NCBI GenBank assembly: GCA_963662895.1
Contig: OY759982.1
Coordinates: 62,001 to 126,000 of the forward strand
DNA length: 64,000 bases
Source of the DNA: GWE2-42-39 sp963662895
GTDB lineage: Bacteria; Bacteroidota; Bacteroidia; Bacteroidales; Prolixibacteraceae
Direction: 5' to 3'
Shown here: positions 1 through 8,930 of the stretch, in pieces
Layout: every line of letters starts with the position of its first letter
How positions within the stretch are numbered: position 1 is the stretch's first letter
Program-made: the position numbers and the translations under genes
The notes under the pieces: model-generated
The model's input: the letters and a program-made list of their open reading frames with translations, nothing else
What the model was told of the DNA's origin: nothing
Database searches by the model: none

Positions 1-2
1 AA

Positions 3-3000
3 CGTTTCTTCAGAAATTACTTCCACAATTTTAAAGAAACAATACACTTTATCTCAGATGCAGGAAAAGGAAAAACTCATCTTTCGTGTGACATCGCATT
101 TAAAAGAATAAAACAGAATGAACCAGCTATTTTTATTACGGGTGATAAATTTTCAGGAGAAAAATCTATTTCAGAGGCGATAAGAAAGATTCTTGATGTT
201 GAGAATAAATTTACTACTGATGAATTCCTTGAAGCTCTAAATATTTATGGTTCGGTAATTAAGAAAAAAGTTCCGATCATTATTGATGGACTGAATGAAA
301 CTATAGAAAACAGATACTTTTCCCCTATCTGGAGAAACCACCTTGGTAGTTTTGAAACTAAAATAGAAGAATGCGAAAATTTAGTTCTAATTACCACCTG
401 CCGTAACTCCTACAGGGATAGAATTTGGACTGATTCGAAAAACAACTTACATTATTTGTATGGATTTGATGACTATGAGACTATTCATGACGCAGTCACC
501 AAATATTTCAATAAATACCAGATAAAAGCAGACCTGTTTTTCGCTCGATTAGAAAAATTTCGAGAACCAATTTTTTTAAAAATATTCTGTGAAATTAAAA
601 ATCCGAATTGGAGAAGAGGAGAAACTGTAGAAGTCAATATTGAGGAGGAGTCTACCTATGATATATTTAAAGAATATCTAGACCAAGTCAATCGAAGAGT
701 AACAAATAACAACCATCTTTTAAGGTTTAATGAACCTTTCATCAATAATAGCCTATCAGTTCTATCTGAATTCTTGTGGGAAAATGATTTACGCGAAATT
801 CCTATAGATAAGTTCTACACCTTAATTGACGGAGATAAAGAGTACGATAAGGACAACTCAAAAGCGGATATATTAATCAACGAAGGATTGGTTATGACCC
901 GTGACGTTAGAGAAGAAATTGAATTTGTTAGTTTTACCTACGATATGCTCGCTGGCTTCCTAATTGGTATTAGATTAATAGAGCAAACTAATCATTTAAA
1001 GTATTTCACAAGTACCAAATTTATTAACAAGATAATCCAAGAGAAAGGCCAGCATCCCTTGTATGAAGATGTATTATATGCATTGTGCATGTTATTACCT
1101 CAATTGAAAAATGTTGCAATGCACGAATTGCTGGAAATCAATTGGAAATTTCGATTTACTAAAAAGTCAATTTTTAAAAAGCTGCCAAAGTTTGTCAAAA
1201 AACAATTTAAAGAACGAATTTCATATTCAAATTACTGTTTTAGTCAGTCAATAACTGCATTATTCAGCTTACCAGCTCAATTTGTTAAAGATACTGATAA
1301 AGAATTAGTAAGGTTACTATTCAACCGCTCAAATAAAAATCATAAACCACTCCTTGACCTTTTCTTTAAAACGATCAGTGATAGTAAACATCCTCTTAAC
1401 TCTGAATTTATTTCGGAACTTCTTAATTCTTTGAAAATGAATGTAAGAGATTTAAGTTGGACGGAGTACATTAGAAAGCGAGCTTATGATTTAGAAGAGT
1501 TCATTGAAGAATTTGAACAACAGTGTAAATTAAGAAATAAGGAGTCTGAAATTATAATTAGAAAACAACATCTAATAGCGAAATTCATAATATGGTTTCA
1601 TACTAGTACCAATCGTAACCTGCGAGATAAAACTACAAGAGCTCTATATTATTATGGTTTGAAGTTTCCATCTTCATTTTTAAAATTGGTTTTAGACTCT
1701 CTTGTAATTAATGACCCTTATGTCTGGGAGCGTAGTTTGGCATGTTTATATGGGGTTGCAATGGGAAGTCACAACTCTATACATTCGGATAAGTTTAGAA
1801 AAGAGATTCTTCCAGAAATTGGTAAATCATTATATAATTCTATGTTCAGAAAAGACGCACCATTTTCAACAACTCATATTTTGGCTCGAGATTATGCTAG
1901 AAGAACAATAGAAATTTGCTTGGTTCACCATCCTAAATTATTGTCAGAAGATGAAATACAAGAAGTAAGACCACCTTATTCATTCGGTGGAATTAGAGAT
2001 TTGGGTGAACTTGATCATGAAGAAATTGAATTTAGTTACTCAGGTCCAATTCACATGGACTTTAGTAATTATACAATAGGACGGATTGTTAAAGATGGTC
2101 ACTCATATTCAAACCCACCTGAAAAGATTAAGGTTAGAAAACAAATTTTATGGAGGATTCATAACCTTGGTTGGAGTGAAGAAATGTTTAACGAAGCTGA
2201 AACTTCACTTGGTAATGACAATTACTATTCAGGTCGTACTGATAGAGCAAAAGTGGAAAGGTACGGCAAAAAGTACTCTTGGATAGCATATTTTGAAAAT
2301 GCTGGATTGAGAGATGATTTGGATCTTTTAGACAAAGAATGGGACAGGTTTAGAATTTCAGATGCGGATATTGATCCTAGTTTTCCAGAGAAATCTATAA
2401 ATGAATTATTTGTAACACATGATTTATTAGGTGAACGAAACATTGCATTGGAAGAATGGTATGAAAAAGGTGGAATGCCTTATCTTGAAGAATACTTAAA
2501 ACAAACAAATTTAAAAGGCCAAGATGTTGAATGGATTTGTCTGGATGGATTCATCGTACAGGAAGATGTGCCTGCAGAAAGAGAAAGATTTTCATTTATT
2601 CGTAGTTTTCTAATTAAAGAAGAAGATTATGAAAAAGTAATTACATTACTAGAAAAGCAACGTCTTGGTGGACGGTGGCTACCTGAAAAGCATGAGAATT
2701 ATTATTCCTACGCAGGTGAATTATATCTGTTTGATGATGCTACATATGATAACCACACTGAATTAGAATTTGAGGTTGCAAAAAGGAAAGAGAAAGTAAA
2801 GCCAGGTGAGCCGGGATATTATCCATCAATATTTTTTGACAGAGATGATGAAGGTTTTCAAATTAACAAGGAATTTCCAGAGGAGATTGAAATAGAAGTG
2901 TCAGAAATGGAGAAATTCAAAGCTTTAATGCCTGTTATGGAATATAATTGGGAAAGTCACCATTCCTTTGTTAACCAAGCTGGACATGTTACAGTTGTTG

Positions 3001-3311
3001 CCAAAGAGATAGTGACCCATCTGGAGTTAATTAACCAACCTCAAACATTTGACTTACTGAGCAAAGATGGTAAAATAGCTTCAATCAATATCTATTACCA
3101 TCAAGAATACAATAATAATCATTCACTTCTTTATCTCAGAAAAGATTTATTGGATAAATATTTGGATGATAATAAATTGAAACTTGTTTGGGCTATTTGG
3201 GGGGAAAGACAAGTATCTTTTAAGACCGATGAACGGAGAGCTGAATTCTTTAAAGCTCATCCTTTCAATGATTTTCAGGTATTCCAAGAAATAATTAAAT
3301 ATGGAGAATAG
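3..3311 (+). CDS. STAND/NACHT-like P-loop NTPase, 5' partial
   Basis: The reading frame is open from the window edge, so the start and any N-terminal effector domain are missing. About 1,100 residues remain. A Walker A motif (SDAGKGKTHL) is encoded near 54-83 and a Walker B-like IIIDGLNE near 280-305; hhhDGLxE is the signature of STAND/NACHT NTPases. This is followed by LVLITTCRNSYRD, like the sensor region of that fold. The first ATG (456) lies downstream of both motifs, so it is not the real start. The rest is a long helical region and a mixed C-terminal region without a motif I recognise. STAND NTPases of this size in accessory DNA are often antiphage (Avs-like) sensors; that role is inference. 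The cassette ends at the stop, followed by a palindrome at 3329. Confidence 0.75.
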   Translation, partial: RFFRNYFHNFKETIHFISDAGKGKTHLSCDIAFKRIKQNEPAIFITGDKFSGEKSISEAIRKILDVENKFTTDEFLEALNIYGSVIKKKVPIIIDGLNETIENRYFSPIWRNHLGSFETKIEECENLVLITTCRNSYRDRIWTDSKNNLHYLYGFDDYETIHDAVTKYFNKYQIKADLFFARLEKFREPIFLKIFCEIKNPNWRRGETVEVNIEEESTYDIFKEYLDQVNRRVTNNNHLLRFNEPFINNSLSVLSEFLWENDLREIPIDKFYTLIDGDKEYDKDNSKADILINEGLVMTRDVREEIEFVSFTYDMLAGFLIGIRLIEQTNHLKYFTSTKFINKIIQEKGQHPLYEDVLYALCMLLPQLKNVAMHELLEINWKFRFTKKSIFKKLPKFVKKQFKERISYSNYCFSQSITALFSLPAQFVKDTDKELVRLLFNRSNKNHKPLLDLFFKTISDSKHPLNSEFISELLNSLKMNVRDLSWTEYIRKRAYDLEEFIEEFEQQCKLRNKESEIIIRKQHLIAKFIIWFHTSTNRNLRDKTTRALYYYGLKFPSSFLKLVLDSLVINDPYVWERSLACLYGVAMGSHNSIHSDKFRKEILPEIGKSLYNSMFRKDAPFSTTHILARDYARRTIEICLVHHPKLLSEDEIQEVRPPYSFGGIRDLGELDHEEIEFSYSGPIHMDFSNYTIGRIVKDGHSYSNPPEKIKVRKQILWRIHNLGWSEEMFNEAETSLGNDNYYSGRTDRAKVERYGKKYSWIAYFENAGLRDDLDLLDKEWDRFRISDADIDPSFPEKSINELFVTHDLLGERNIALEEWYEKGGMPYLEEYLKQTNLKGQDVEWICLDGFIVQEDVPAERERFSFIRSFLIKEEDYEKVITLLEKQRLGGRWLPEKHENYYSYAGELYLFDDATYDNHTELEFEVAKRKEKVKPGEPGYYPSIFFDRDDEGFQINKEFPEEIEIEVSEMEKFKALMPVMEYNWESHHSFVNQAGHVTVVAKEIVTHLELINQPQTFDLLSKDGKIASINIYYHQEYNNNHSLLYLRKDLLDKYLDDNKLKLVWAIWGERQVSFKTDERRAEFFKAHPFNDFQVFQEIIKYGE

Positions 3312-3328
3312 CCCAACCCATAGCATCC

Positions 3329-3387
3329 ATACACATTGGCAAGTCGCTCAAGCCAATCGCACAAACCAAAACTTGCCAAAGAGTATG
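3329..3387. repeat. Hairpin element type B, copy 1
   Basis: An imperfect inverted repeat starts 18 bp after the NTPase stop. The left arm 3329-3345 (CATACACATTGGCAAGT) pairs with the right arm 3371-3387 (ACTTGCCAAAGAGTATG) around a loop of about 25 nt. Two further copies (16796-16863, and 4744-8825 split by an intron) keep the inner TTGGCAAGT-like core while the outer stem changes in a compensated way, so the structure is under selection. It may be the attC-like end of the NTPase cassette; that is inference. Confidence 0.6.
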
Positions 3388-3479
3388 GTTGCCCCAACGC
3401 TGATAGAAAAGAAATTGAAAAAGCACAGGCATACAACAAATTAGGAATTAAGGCACAGTTGAGCCATTGAAAAGGAGAG

Positions 3480-3772
3480 GAAACATTCCGGGGAAAAAGA
3501 TACTGATGATCTTACGGAACCAATCATGCCCTGCCCTTTTTCAGTTTGTAAAATGTGGTAACAATTTATCCAGTATTATGTATACTCAATTTCCTGCTGT
3601 AGCGATTTTTTTTCCACAGCAGGAAACCCTAATTCCCTAACGTGGAAATTCCAATTTCCTAAGCAGGGAAAAAAATTTTCACAGCAGGAAAACCAGTACC
3701 TACATATTCCAGTAAAAGTTGACAGGTGATTCCGGCGAAAGTTGACAGTTGGCTATTTCGGAGTGACCATGC
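3480..3772. other. Insertion in unit 1, possible IS21-like end remnant
   Basis: This stretch interrupts the terminator loop of unit 1 and has no ORF. It contains short degenerate repeats (CACAGCAGGAAA twice near 3615 and 3680) and two spaced copies of AAAGTTGACAG around 3715-3750, read on the other strand as repeated CTGTCAACTTT. Multiple terminal repeats of that kind resemble IS21-family ends; this is a weak resemblance, not an identification. Confidence 0.3.
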
Positions 3773-4084
3773 CAGCCTTTTTTGATCTCTCCGGCTTTCG
3801 GCCCCCCTGCTCAATTGTGTTTTAATTCGTGTTGGGCTAAACCGCTGGTACTTAAATGATCAGTCTAAGGGGATTAAATGATTTTTTACTGTCCTTCCTG
3901 CATTTTTCCATTCCGGTTTTGGCCTTCCTTTCCGCCGGGACCAGGAAAAGCGGCAGTGATGCCAGCTTTTTATCATCCGGGCGGGCATAATTTTCCCGTC
4001 CGGCAAGCGCGGAAAGTTTTTTGCCGTCAACAGGAAAGTCCATTTTTTCAAAGAACACTTTTTCACACCGTTATCATCCGGGTG

Positions 4085-4516
4085 CTCAACCCGGTTATAC
4101 GGGGGTGGTCAAACTACCACAAGGGCATATGTGCAAAACGGACTTTCTCCCGTTTGGGGTCATTCATTTACCGGCAGCTTAAACGATGGGCTAAATACCG
4201 GCACGGCAACAAAAACCGTTGGTGGATTTATTATCGCTACTTTCAAAACAATCACTTTACCGATCAAAGAATAACGAAGAAAGGGATCGAGCACAACCGG
4301 TTATACCGTATTGCGTACGTTCCCATTCGTTATCATGTAAAAGTGAAAAGTAATGCGAATCCTTATCTGCCTGAATTCGACAAATATTTCTTCAAACGAA
4401 CAAAATGGAGAGAAGATTTAGCTAAAGAGTGCAAGCAAGTAACTACATTTGTTATGCAAGAAACAATAAATCATGGCCGGGTATCCCTTGGCCGGGATAG
4501 CCTTAAAAGGGCTTGA
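4085..4516 (+). pseudogene. Group II intron maturase, C-terminal fragment (unit 1)
   Basis: About 143 codons from LNPVIRGWSNYHK to the TGA that overlaps the start of domain V. This is the maturase/X domain plus the C-terminal DNA-binding-like tail (NPYLPEFDKYFFKR) of a group II intron reverse transcriptase. The polymerase domains, including YADD, are absent. The open frame continues upstream to 3878, but that part is the unrelated IS91-like block read in an arbitrary frame. Copies in units 3, 4, 6 and 7 are more than 90% alike by eye; those in 3 and 4 carry a nonsense change or frameshift. Confidence 0.8.
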
Positions 4517-5303
4517 GCCGTATGCCGGGAAACTGGCTCGTACGGTTCTTAGGGGGCGTAAGCTACCCGGTTAAGCAAGTGTGGAGAACCACCAACTCGA
4601 CACAGTGATACGATAAATGAGAATTGAAATAATTACAAAAAACGGATTGATTGGATTGGTACTCCGTTGATCGGGCGGTGCAGTTTGAGGGAAATTTATT
4701 TTGTTTTTTCTCCCCCCGCGCAAAGAAAGAGGAAACCCCGCCCACAAAACAACACAGTGCGCCTCGACTTAGAGGACAATTAGTTCTTTGATACGCTATT
4801 GATGAGATGGTGGAGGCCCCACCGAAAGCGGCTTACAGGAGCAGCTTTCAAACCGCTTTATGGTGCTTTTAGCCTGAGGGCATTGGTGCTTAGCAATAAA
4901 GAAAAGGCTTCATAAAAGGAGTCAGGTACGGTTAAAGGAGATGAACGCAAGTGAACCTCTGATGAAGTGTCGAGAAAATGTAACCCGTTGGCAAAACTGC
5001 CTATTTTGTGCTATTGGCAGGATGAGCATAGCAGAAACCTGTTTACCGGCTATGTGCCAACCGATATTAAGGAGGCATGAACTTTAACCAGGCTCATTGA
5101 TGGAACGAGGGAACCCATACTTTGATGATAAGGGAAAATGCACAAGTGCGACAACACGAGGCAGAAAGTACCAAGGCAACGTATGGGGGCGGACTAAACC
5201 GTAGTAGTGTTGAAATCTATGGAAACATAGAAGGAGCGAAGGGTTTGGGTCAATTAGTAAAACAAGTTTTAACAACATGCCCAATTAGGCAAGGAGGATT
5301 AAA

Positions 5304-6551
5304 ATGAGTGGGACAAAACCAATGGTATGGGAAGCTTACAAGAAAGTTAAAGCCAATGGTGGCTCGGCAGGGATTGACGGGGAAAGCCTCAAACAGTTTG
5401 AGGAAAACCTATCGAACAACCTGTACAAGTTATGGAACAGGCTTTCATCGGGTTCGTATTTTCCACCGCCTGTTAAAGAAGTTGAGATACCCAAAGCCGA
5501 CGGCAAAACCCGAAAACTTGGGATACCGACAGTAGGGGACAGGGTGGCTCAAACGGTGGTCAAAGATTATTTAGAGCCAGGGATGGAGACAATTTTCCAC
5601 GAAGACAGTTATGGTTACCGCCCCAACAAGAGTGCACACGATGCACTTCGGAAAGCAAGGCGCAACTGTTGGCTGTTCAATTGGGTAATTGATATTGACA
5701 TCAAAGGGTTCTTCGATAACATTGACCATGAAAAGCTGCTGCTTGCCATCGACAAGCATGTGGGCGGGAAATGGGCAAAGATGTACATTGTTCGCTGGTT
5801 AACTGCACCCGTGCAGAAAGCCAACGGCGAGTTGGTATACAAACAAGGCAAAGGCACACCGCAAGGTGGGGTAATAAGTCCTTTGCTTGCCAACCTGTTT
5901 CTGCATTATGCTTTCGACCAATGGCTTACCAAACACTTTAATGGGGTCAAGTTCGAACGGTATGCCGATGATATTGTAATCCATTGCAAATCGGAAGAAC
6001 AGGCACGTTACGTGTTGGAACGACTACGAAAACGCATGCAGGACTGTAAGCTGGAACTGCATCCCGAAAAGACAAAGCTTGTTTATTGCAAAGACCACAA
6101 ACGGACAGGGAGTTTCGACTTGGTGAAATTCGATTTTCTTGGGTTTACATTCAAACCACGTTCATCGAAAACAAAAGACGGGCATCTGTTCTTAGGCTTT
6201 GATTTGGCAATAAGTGTCAAATCGGGAAAACGTATTTTAGAAACCTTACGGCAAACGCACTTTCACCGTTGGACAAGTGCCACTATTGAAAGCATTGCAG
6301 CGGAGTTAAACCCGCAACTGAAAGGATGGATAAATTACTATGGCAAGTTCCGACCATCAGCCATGTCCTTTATTTTTCGGTGCATACATCGGCGATTAAT
6401 AAAATGGGTTATGAACAGGTATAAATCGTTACGGAACAAACTAAAGAAAGCGCATGAGTTTCTGTACAATATTCAGAAATCAAAGCCTACTTTGTTTGCA
6501 TCATGGCAACTTGAAACTGTAACAGGTTTAAAATTGACAAAAGCCGTATGA
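5304..6551 (+). CDS. ltrA: Group II intron reverse transcriptase/maturase (outer intron)
   Basis: 415 residues. Reverse transcriptase blocks include GIPTVGDRVAQ, SYGYRPNKSAHDAL, GTPQGGVISPLLANL and the catalytic FERYADD box. The maturase X domain follows (LKGWINYYGKF). There is no HNH endonuclease domain, so retrohoming would not use second-strand cleavage by this protein. The protein binds the intron RNA, assists splicing and copies the intron into DNA targets. The ATG at 5304 follows AGGAGG within 15 bp, a good ribosome site for this genome. The frame is intact, but the host ribozyme is broken in domain V; it could act only in trans. It ends inside the D5 region, as is usual for compact introns. 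Confidence 0.92.
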   Translation: MSGTKPMVWEAYKKVKANGGSAGIDGESLKQFEENLSNNLYKLWNRLSSGSYFPPPVKEVEIPKADGKTRKLGIPTVGDRVAQTVVKDYLEPGMETIFHEDSYGYRPNKSAHDALRKARRNCWLFNWVIDIDIKGFFDNIDHEKLLLAIDKHVGGKWAKMYIVRWLTAPVQKANGELVYKQGKGTPQGGVISPLLANLFLHYAFDQWLTKHFNGVKFERYADDIVIHCKSEEQARYVLERLRKRMQDCKLELHPEKTKLVYCKDHKRTGSFDLVKFDFLGFTFKPRSSKTKDGHLFLGFDLAISVKSGKRILETLRQTHFHRWTSATIESIAAELNPQLKGWINYYGKFRPSAMSFIFRCIHRRLIKWVMNRYKSLRNKLKKAHEFLYNIQKSKPTLFASWQLETVTGLKLTKAV

Positions 6552-6566
6552 AGCGAGAGTTTCACG

Positions 6567-8719
6567 GTCGAGTAGGTCAGGGAGATTGCTCTCCCTTTCC
6601 CCTCTAAGAACCGTACATGAGAGTTTCCCCTCATACGGCTCAAGCACCCTAAAGACTACTTTAGTAATCCGGTCGTCAGGTTGTAATGGCTAATTTGCTG
6701 ATGGGTTGTAAGCCTACGCTTTGCTCTTTCCCTAAAGTATCCCTCCCATTGCTTATCGTAAGGATTTGAGAGGTTCTTTATTTTGATGTGCCTGATAATT
6801 TTAGTGGCATCAAAAAGAGGTAGTTCGTAGGTTTGCTTTTTATCCGCTGTTGAGAATACCCAGTGTCGGTTGCCTTTGGTTTTAAAGTATTTGGCTTTAA
6901 TCCAATGAGCACCTTTCCTGGGATGTCTTCGTTTAGCCCATCTCCACAATAGTTTGTAAACTTTATTATCCAATAGTGAAAAGGTTTGTTTGGCAGCAGA
7001 GTGTCGGAAGAAGTTAGCCCATCCTGTGATTTTTGGTGTAATCATTCGGATAAGTTCTTCTTGGGATACAGCTTTGTGGTTTGTAACACATTCGCTTATA
7101 TTCGTAAAAATGCCCTTTACCGAATCTTTGCCGGGTTTAGTAAGGCATTTATGCTTATACTTGCGTACATTGAATCCAAGGAAGTCGAAACCATCTCTGA
7201 TGTGGGTAATCCTGGTTTTCTCTTCAGAGAGTTTCAATCCTCTGTCGGCAAGAAACTTGCTGATGAGCGGTTTAATCTCTTGTTCGAGATATTCGCTGTT
7301 GCTACAGGTAACCACAAAATCGTCGGCATAACGGACGAAGTTTATTTTGTGTGGGTTCCTTTTGGGTTTATGATGAGCGTGACGATTAATAACCTCTTCT
7401 AACCCATCAAGTACCATGTTGGCAATTATTGGCGAAATGATACCACCTTGAGGAGTTCCGCTTTCAGTTGGGAACCAGTGTTTCTTCTCCATATAACCAG
7501 CTTTGAGCCATTGATTCAGAACCTTTTTGTTTACAGGTATATGTTGCAATATCCATTGGTGCGAGATGTTATCGAAACATCCTTTGATGTCTGCTTCGAG
7601 AATCCATTCTGCTGATTTGCGTTGACAAAGTACATTATGACATTGAACAATAGCATCGGCACACGAACGTTTTGGTCTGAATCCGTAAGAGTTCGGGTCT
7701 GCCGTGGTTTCTGCTATAGGTTCCAGACCTGGTTTGAACAAGGCTTGTATAGCCCTGTCCCTGATTGTGGGAATGCCAAGATGCCTTAGTTTTCCATTCT
7801 TCTTGGGAATAGATTTTCGCTTTAAAGGTTTTGCTTTATACCCTTTGATGGATAATTGTTCGATAGCTTTCCATTTTCTTTGTGGGGTGTTCCATAGTAC
7901 TTTATCAACGCCGCAGGTTTTGCTGCCTTTGTTGGTAGTTACTCTTAGAATAGCCAGTAGCTTCCCGTAGAACGAACCGGTAAGCAGAAAAAAGAGAGCT
8001 TTAGCCTTGTGAAAATGTTTTGCTTTGACGGCCTTTACGATACGCGCTTGCAGTGACTTAACTGCACGGGCAACTTTGTTCCAGTTAATGGAATCCCAGG
8101 TTGTCCATATTGTTTTGGATGCACATCCCGGTTCATCGGGATTCATTTGCGTTTTCCTCATTGAAAGTCTTACTGTAAATTTCCCGTAAAAGAGTACCAT
8201 GACAGAAGTGGGCATATCCGTTGCATTACACCACGGCATTTGCTTTCTCTGTCTTTCCTTTACCCGCACGGTATTGTGCTTTCCTTACGGAGAGCCTATC
8301 CCGGTTGCCCGGGAAACAGTACGGGCTTACCAAGTTCCACTTACATAACAAAACCGGGTTAGGTTCTGCCTCTTTGCCGGGGGAATCGTAATCCATGTAA
8401 CAGAGACCGCAAAGCCTGTTAACTATACCCCTTACCTTTTTGGTCATAGCGTATCATCGCCTTTCGCTATTCTCACGTCACGACATTTATCAGCAGTTCA
8501 CATTGGTTGACCATACCGGTTAAGCCTAACTCCTCCATAGTTTGACGATACCATGACAGGCTTCCCTCGCAGGACTCCTTTACAGGCTATATTGTCTGGA
8601 CAGCTTCACACAAACCGGTTATCCGGTATGCATGTGTCCATAGGCTACTTGTGATGGAACACAAGGTTTAATCATTCAATGAACGTTAAACAGTTAGTGT
8701 AAGCAACTTCTTGTCGCAC
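6567..8719 (-). mobile_element. Inner group II intron, antisense and complete
   Basis: Read on the minus strand it starts GTGCG (complement of 8715-8719) and ends CTACTCGAC (at 6567), the same 3' terminus as the outer intron. Domain V lies at 6609-6640 (AGCCGTA TGAGGG GAAA CTCTCA TG TACGGTT) and domain VI follows it. About 550 bp of 5' RNA domains (8162-8719) precede the reverse transcriptase. All parts look intact, so this may be an active intron. It sits exactly between the CG bulge and the lower helix of the outer intron's domain V, leaving no other change in the flanks. Confidence 0.88.
6656..8161 (-). CDS. ltrA: Group II intron reverse transcriptase/maturase (inner intron)
   Basis: About 501 residues from the chosen ATG at 8161; the frame is open to 8269, but MRKTQMNPDEP followed by WDSINW fits the usual N-terminal RT0 domain. 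RT blocks: LGIPTIRDRAIQALFKPGLE, SYGFRPKRSCADAI, ADIKGCFDNISH, GTPQGGIISPIIANM, and FVRYADDFVV. The X domain is ITGWANFFRHSAAKQTF, followed by a basic tail (NPYDKQWEGYFRERAKRR). No HNH domain is seen. The tail resembles the maturase fragments in the array units (NPYLPEFDKYFFKR), so those derive from a related but distinct intron. It lies within domain IV of the inner intron and probably supports its splicing and mobility. Confidence 0.92.
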   Translation of the reverse strand: MRKTQMNPDEPGCASKTIWTTWDSINWNKVARAVKSLQARIVKAVKAKHFHKAKALFFLLTGSFYGKLLAILRVTTNKGSKTCGVDKVLWNTPQRKWKAIEQLSIKGYKAKPLKRKSIPKKNGKLRHLGIPTIRDRAIQALFKPGLEPIAETTADPNSYGFRPKRSCADAIVQCHNVLCQRKSAEWILEADIKGCFDNISHQWILQHIPVNKKVLNQWLKAGYMEKKHWFPTESGTPQGGIISPIIANMVLDGLEEVINRHAHHKPKRNPHKINFVRYADDFVVTCSNSEYLEQEIKPLISKFLADRGLKLSEEKTRITHIRDGFDFLGFNVRKYKHKCLTKPGKDSVKGIFTNISECVTNHKAVSQEELIRMITPKITGWANFFRHSAAKQTFSLLDNKVYKLLWRWAKRRHPRKGAHWIKAKYFKTKGNRHWVFSTADKKQTYELPLFDATKIIRHIKIKNLSNPYDKQWEGYFRERAKRRLTTHQQISHYNLTTGLLK

Positions 8720-8930
8720 TACGGTTTTGTGAGAGGCTTGGGCTGAAATGCCCTTGCCTACTCGACTTTGCAAACCGCTGCAAGCCAGCCCTGCAAACCA
8801 AAGTTTGCAAAAGAGTTGTTTTTTTGCCGACGTACTCGTGCTAATTTGGACAGTCCGATTTAATATTAAAGTGAGATTAAATTTTTATCTTACAACATTT
8901 TATTAAATGGTTATTGCATTAAAAATATAA

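Larger units (their letters stand above)
3435..4571 (+). repeat. Cassette-junction repeat unit 1 (attC-like arm, IS91-like end, group II intron 3' end)
   Basis: First of seven related units that separate cassette genes. Order: left arm from 3435 (AACAAATTAGGAATTAAGG...), right arm ending in GTTGGGC at 3831-3837, a block of about 245 bp, a maturase fragment (4085-4516), intron domain V (4516-4548, canonical with GAAA loop and CG bulge, but one D5 base changed, GGCTCG for GGCACG), and short domain VI ending CTACCCGGT at 4571. Unlike the about 860-bp units 3, 4, 6 and 7, this copy has roughly 280 bp of extra sequence (about 3480-3772) replacing its loop terminator. Confidence 0.8.
4757..8766 (+). 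mobile_element. Outer group II intron, interrupted by a second intron
   Basis: The 5' end is GTGCG at 4757, matching the GUGYG consensus. About 545 bp of structured RNA domains precede a reverse transcriptase at 5304. Domain V begins at 6542 (AGCCGTA TGAAGC GAGA GTTTCA CG), breaks after 6566, and resumes at 8720 (TACGGTT). Domain VI follows and the intron ends CTACTCGAC at 8766. The interruption (6567-8719) is a complete antisense intron, so D5 cannot be restored by splicing and this ribozyme should be dead. The flanking exons, joined (…ACACA^TTTGCAAAC…), rebuild one arm of a type B hairpin, confirming both boundaries. Confidence 0.88.

Noticed and set aside
456..3311. ATG at 456 as the real start of the NTPase gene
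   Set aside because: The frame is open upstream to the window edge and the Walker A and B motifs lie before 456.
3878..4516. 212-codon ORF read as a complete zinc-finger/maturase protein (also 30221 and 31768)
   Set aside because: Only the part from LNPVIRGW on resembles maturase. The front is the IS91-like block in an arbitrary frame, and units 3 and 4 break the frame.
5122..5307. 61-codon ORF overlapping the start of the outer intron's reverse transcriptase
   Set aside because: It lies in structured intron RNA, has no family resemblance, and its coding look is weak.
4757..8766. Classical twintron in which the inner intron is spliced first
   Set aside because: The inner intron is on the opposite strand and cannot be removed from the outer transcript.
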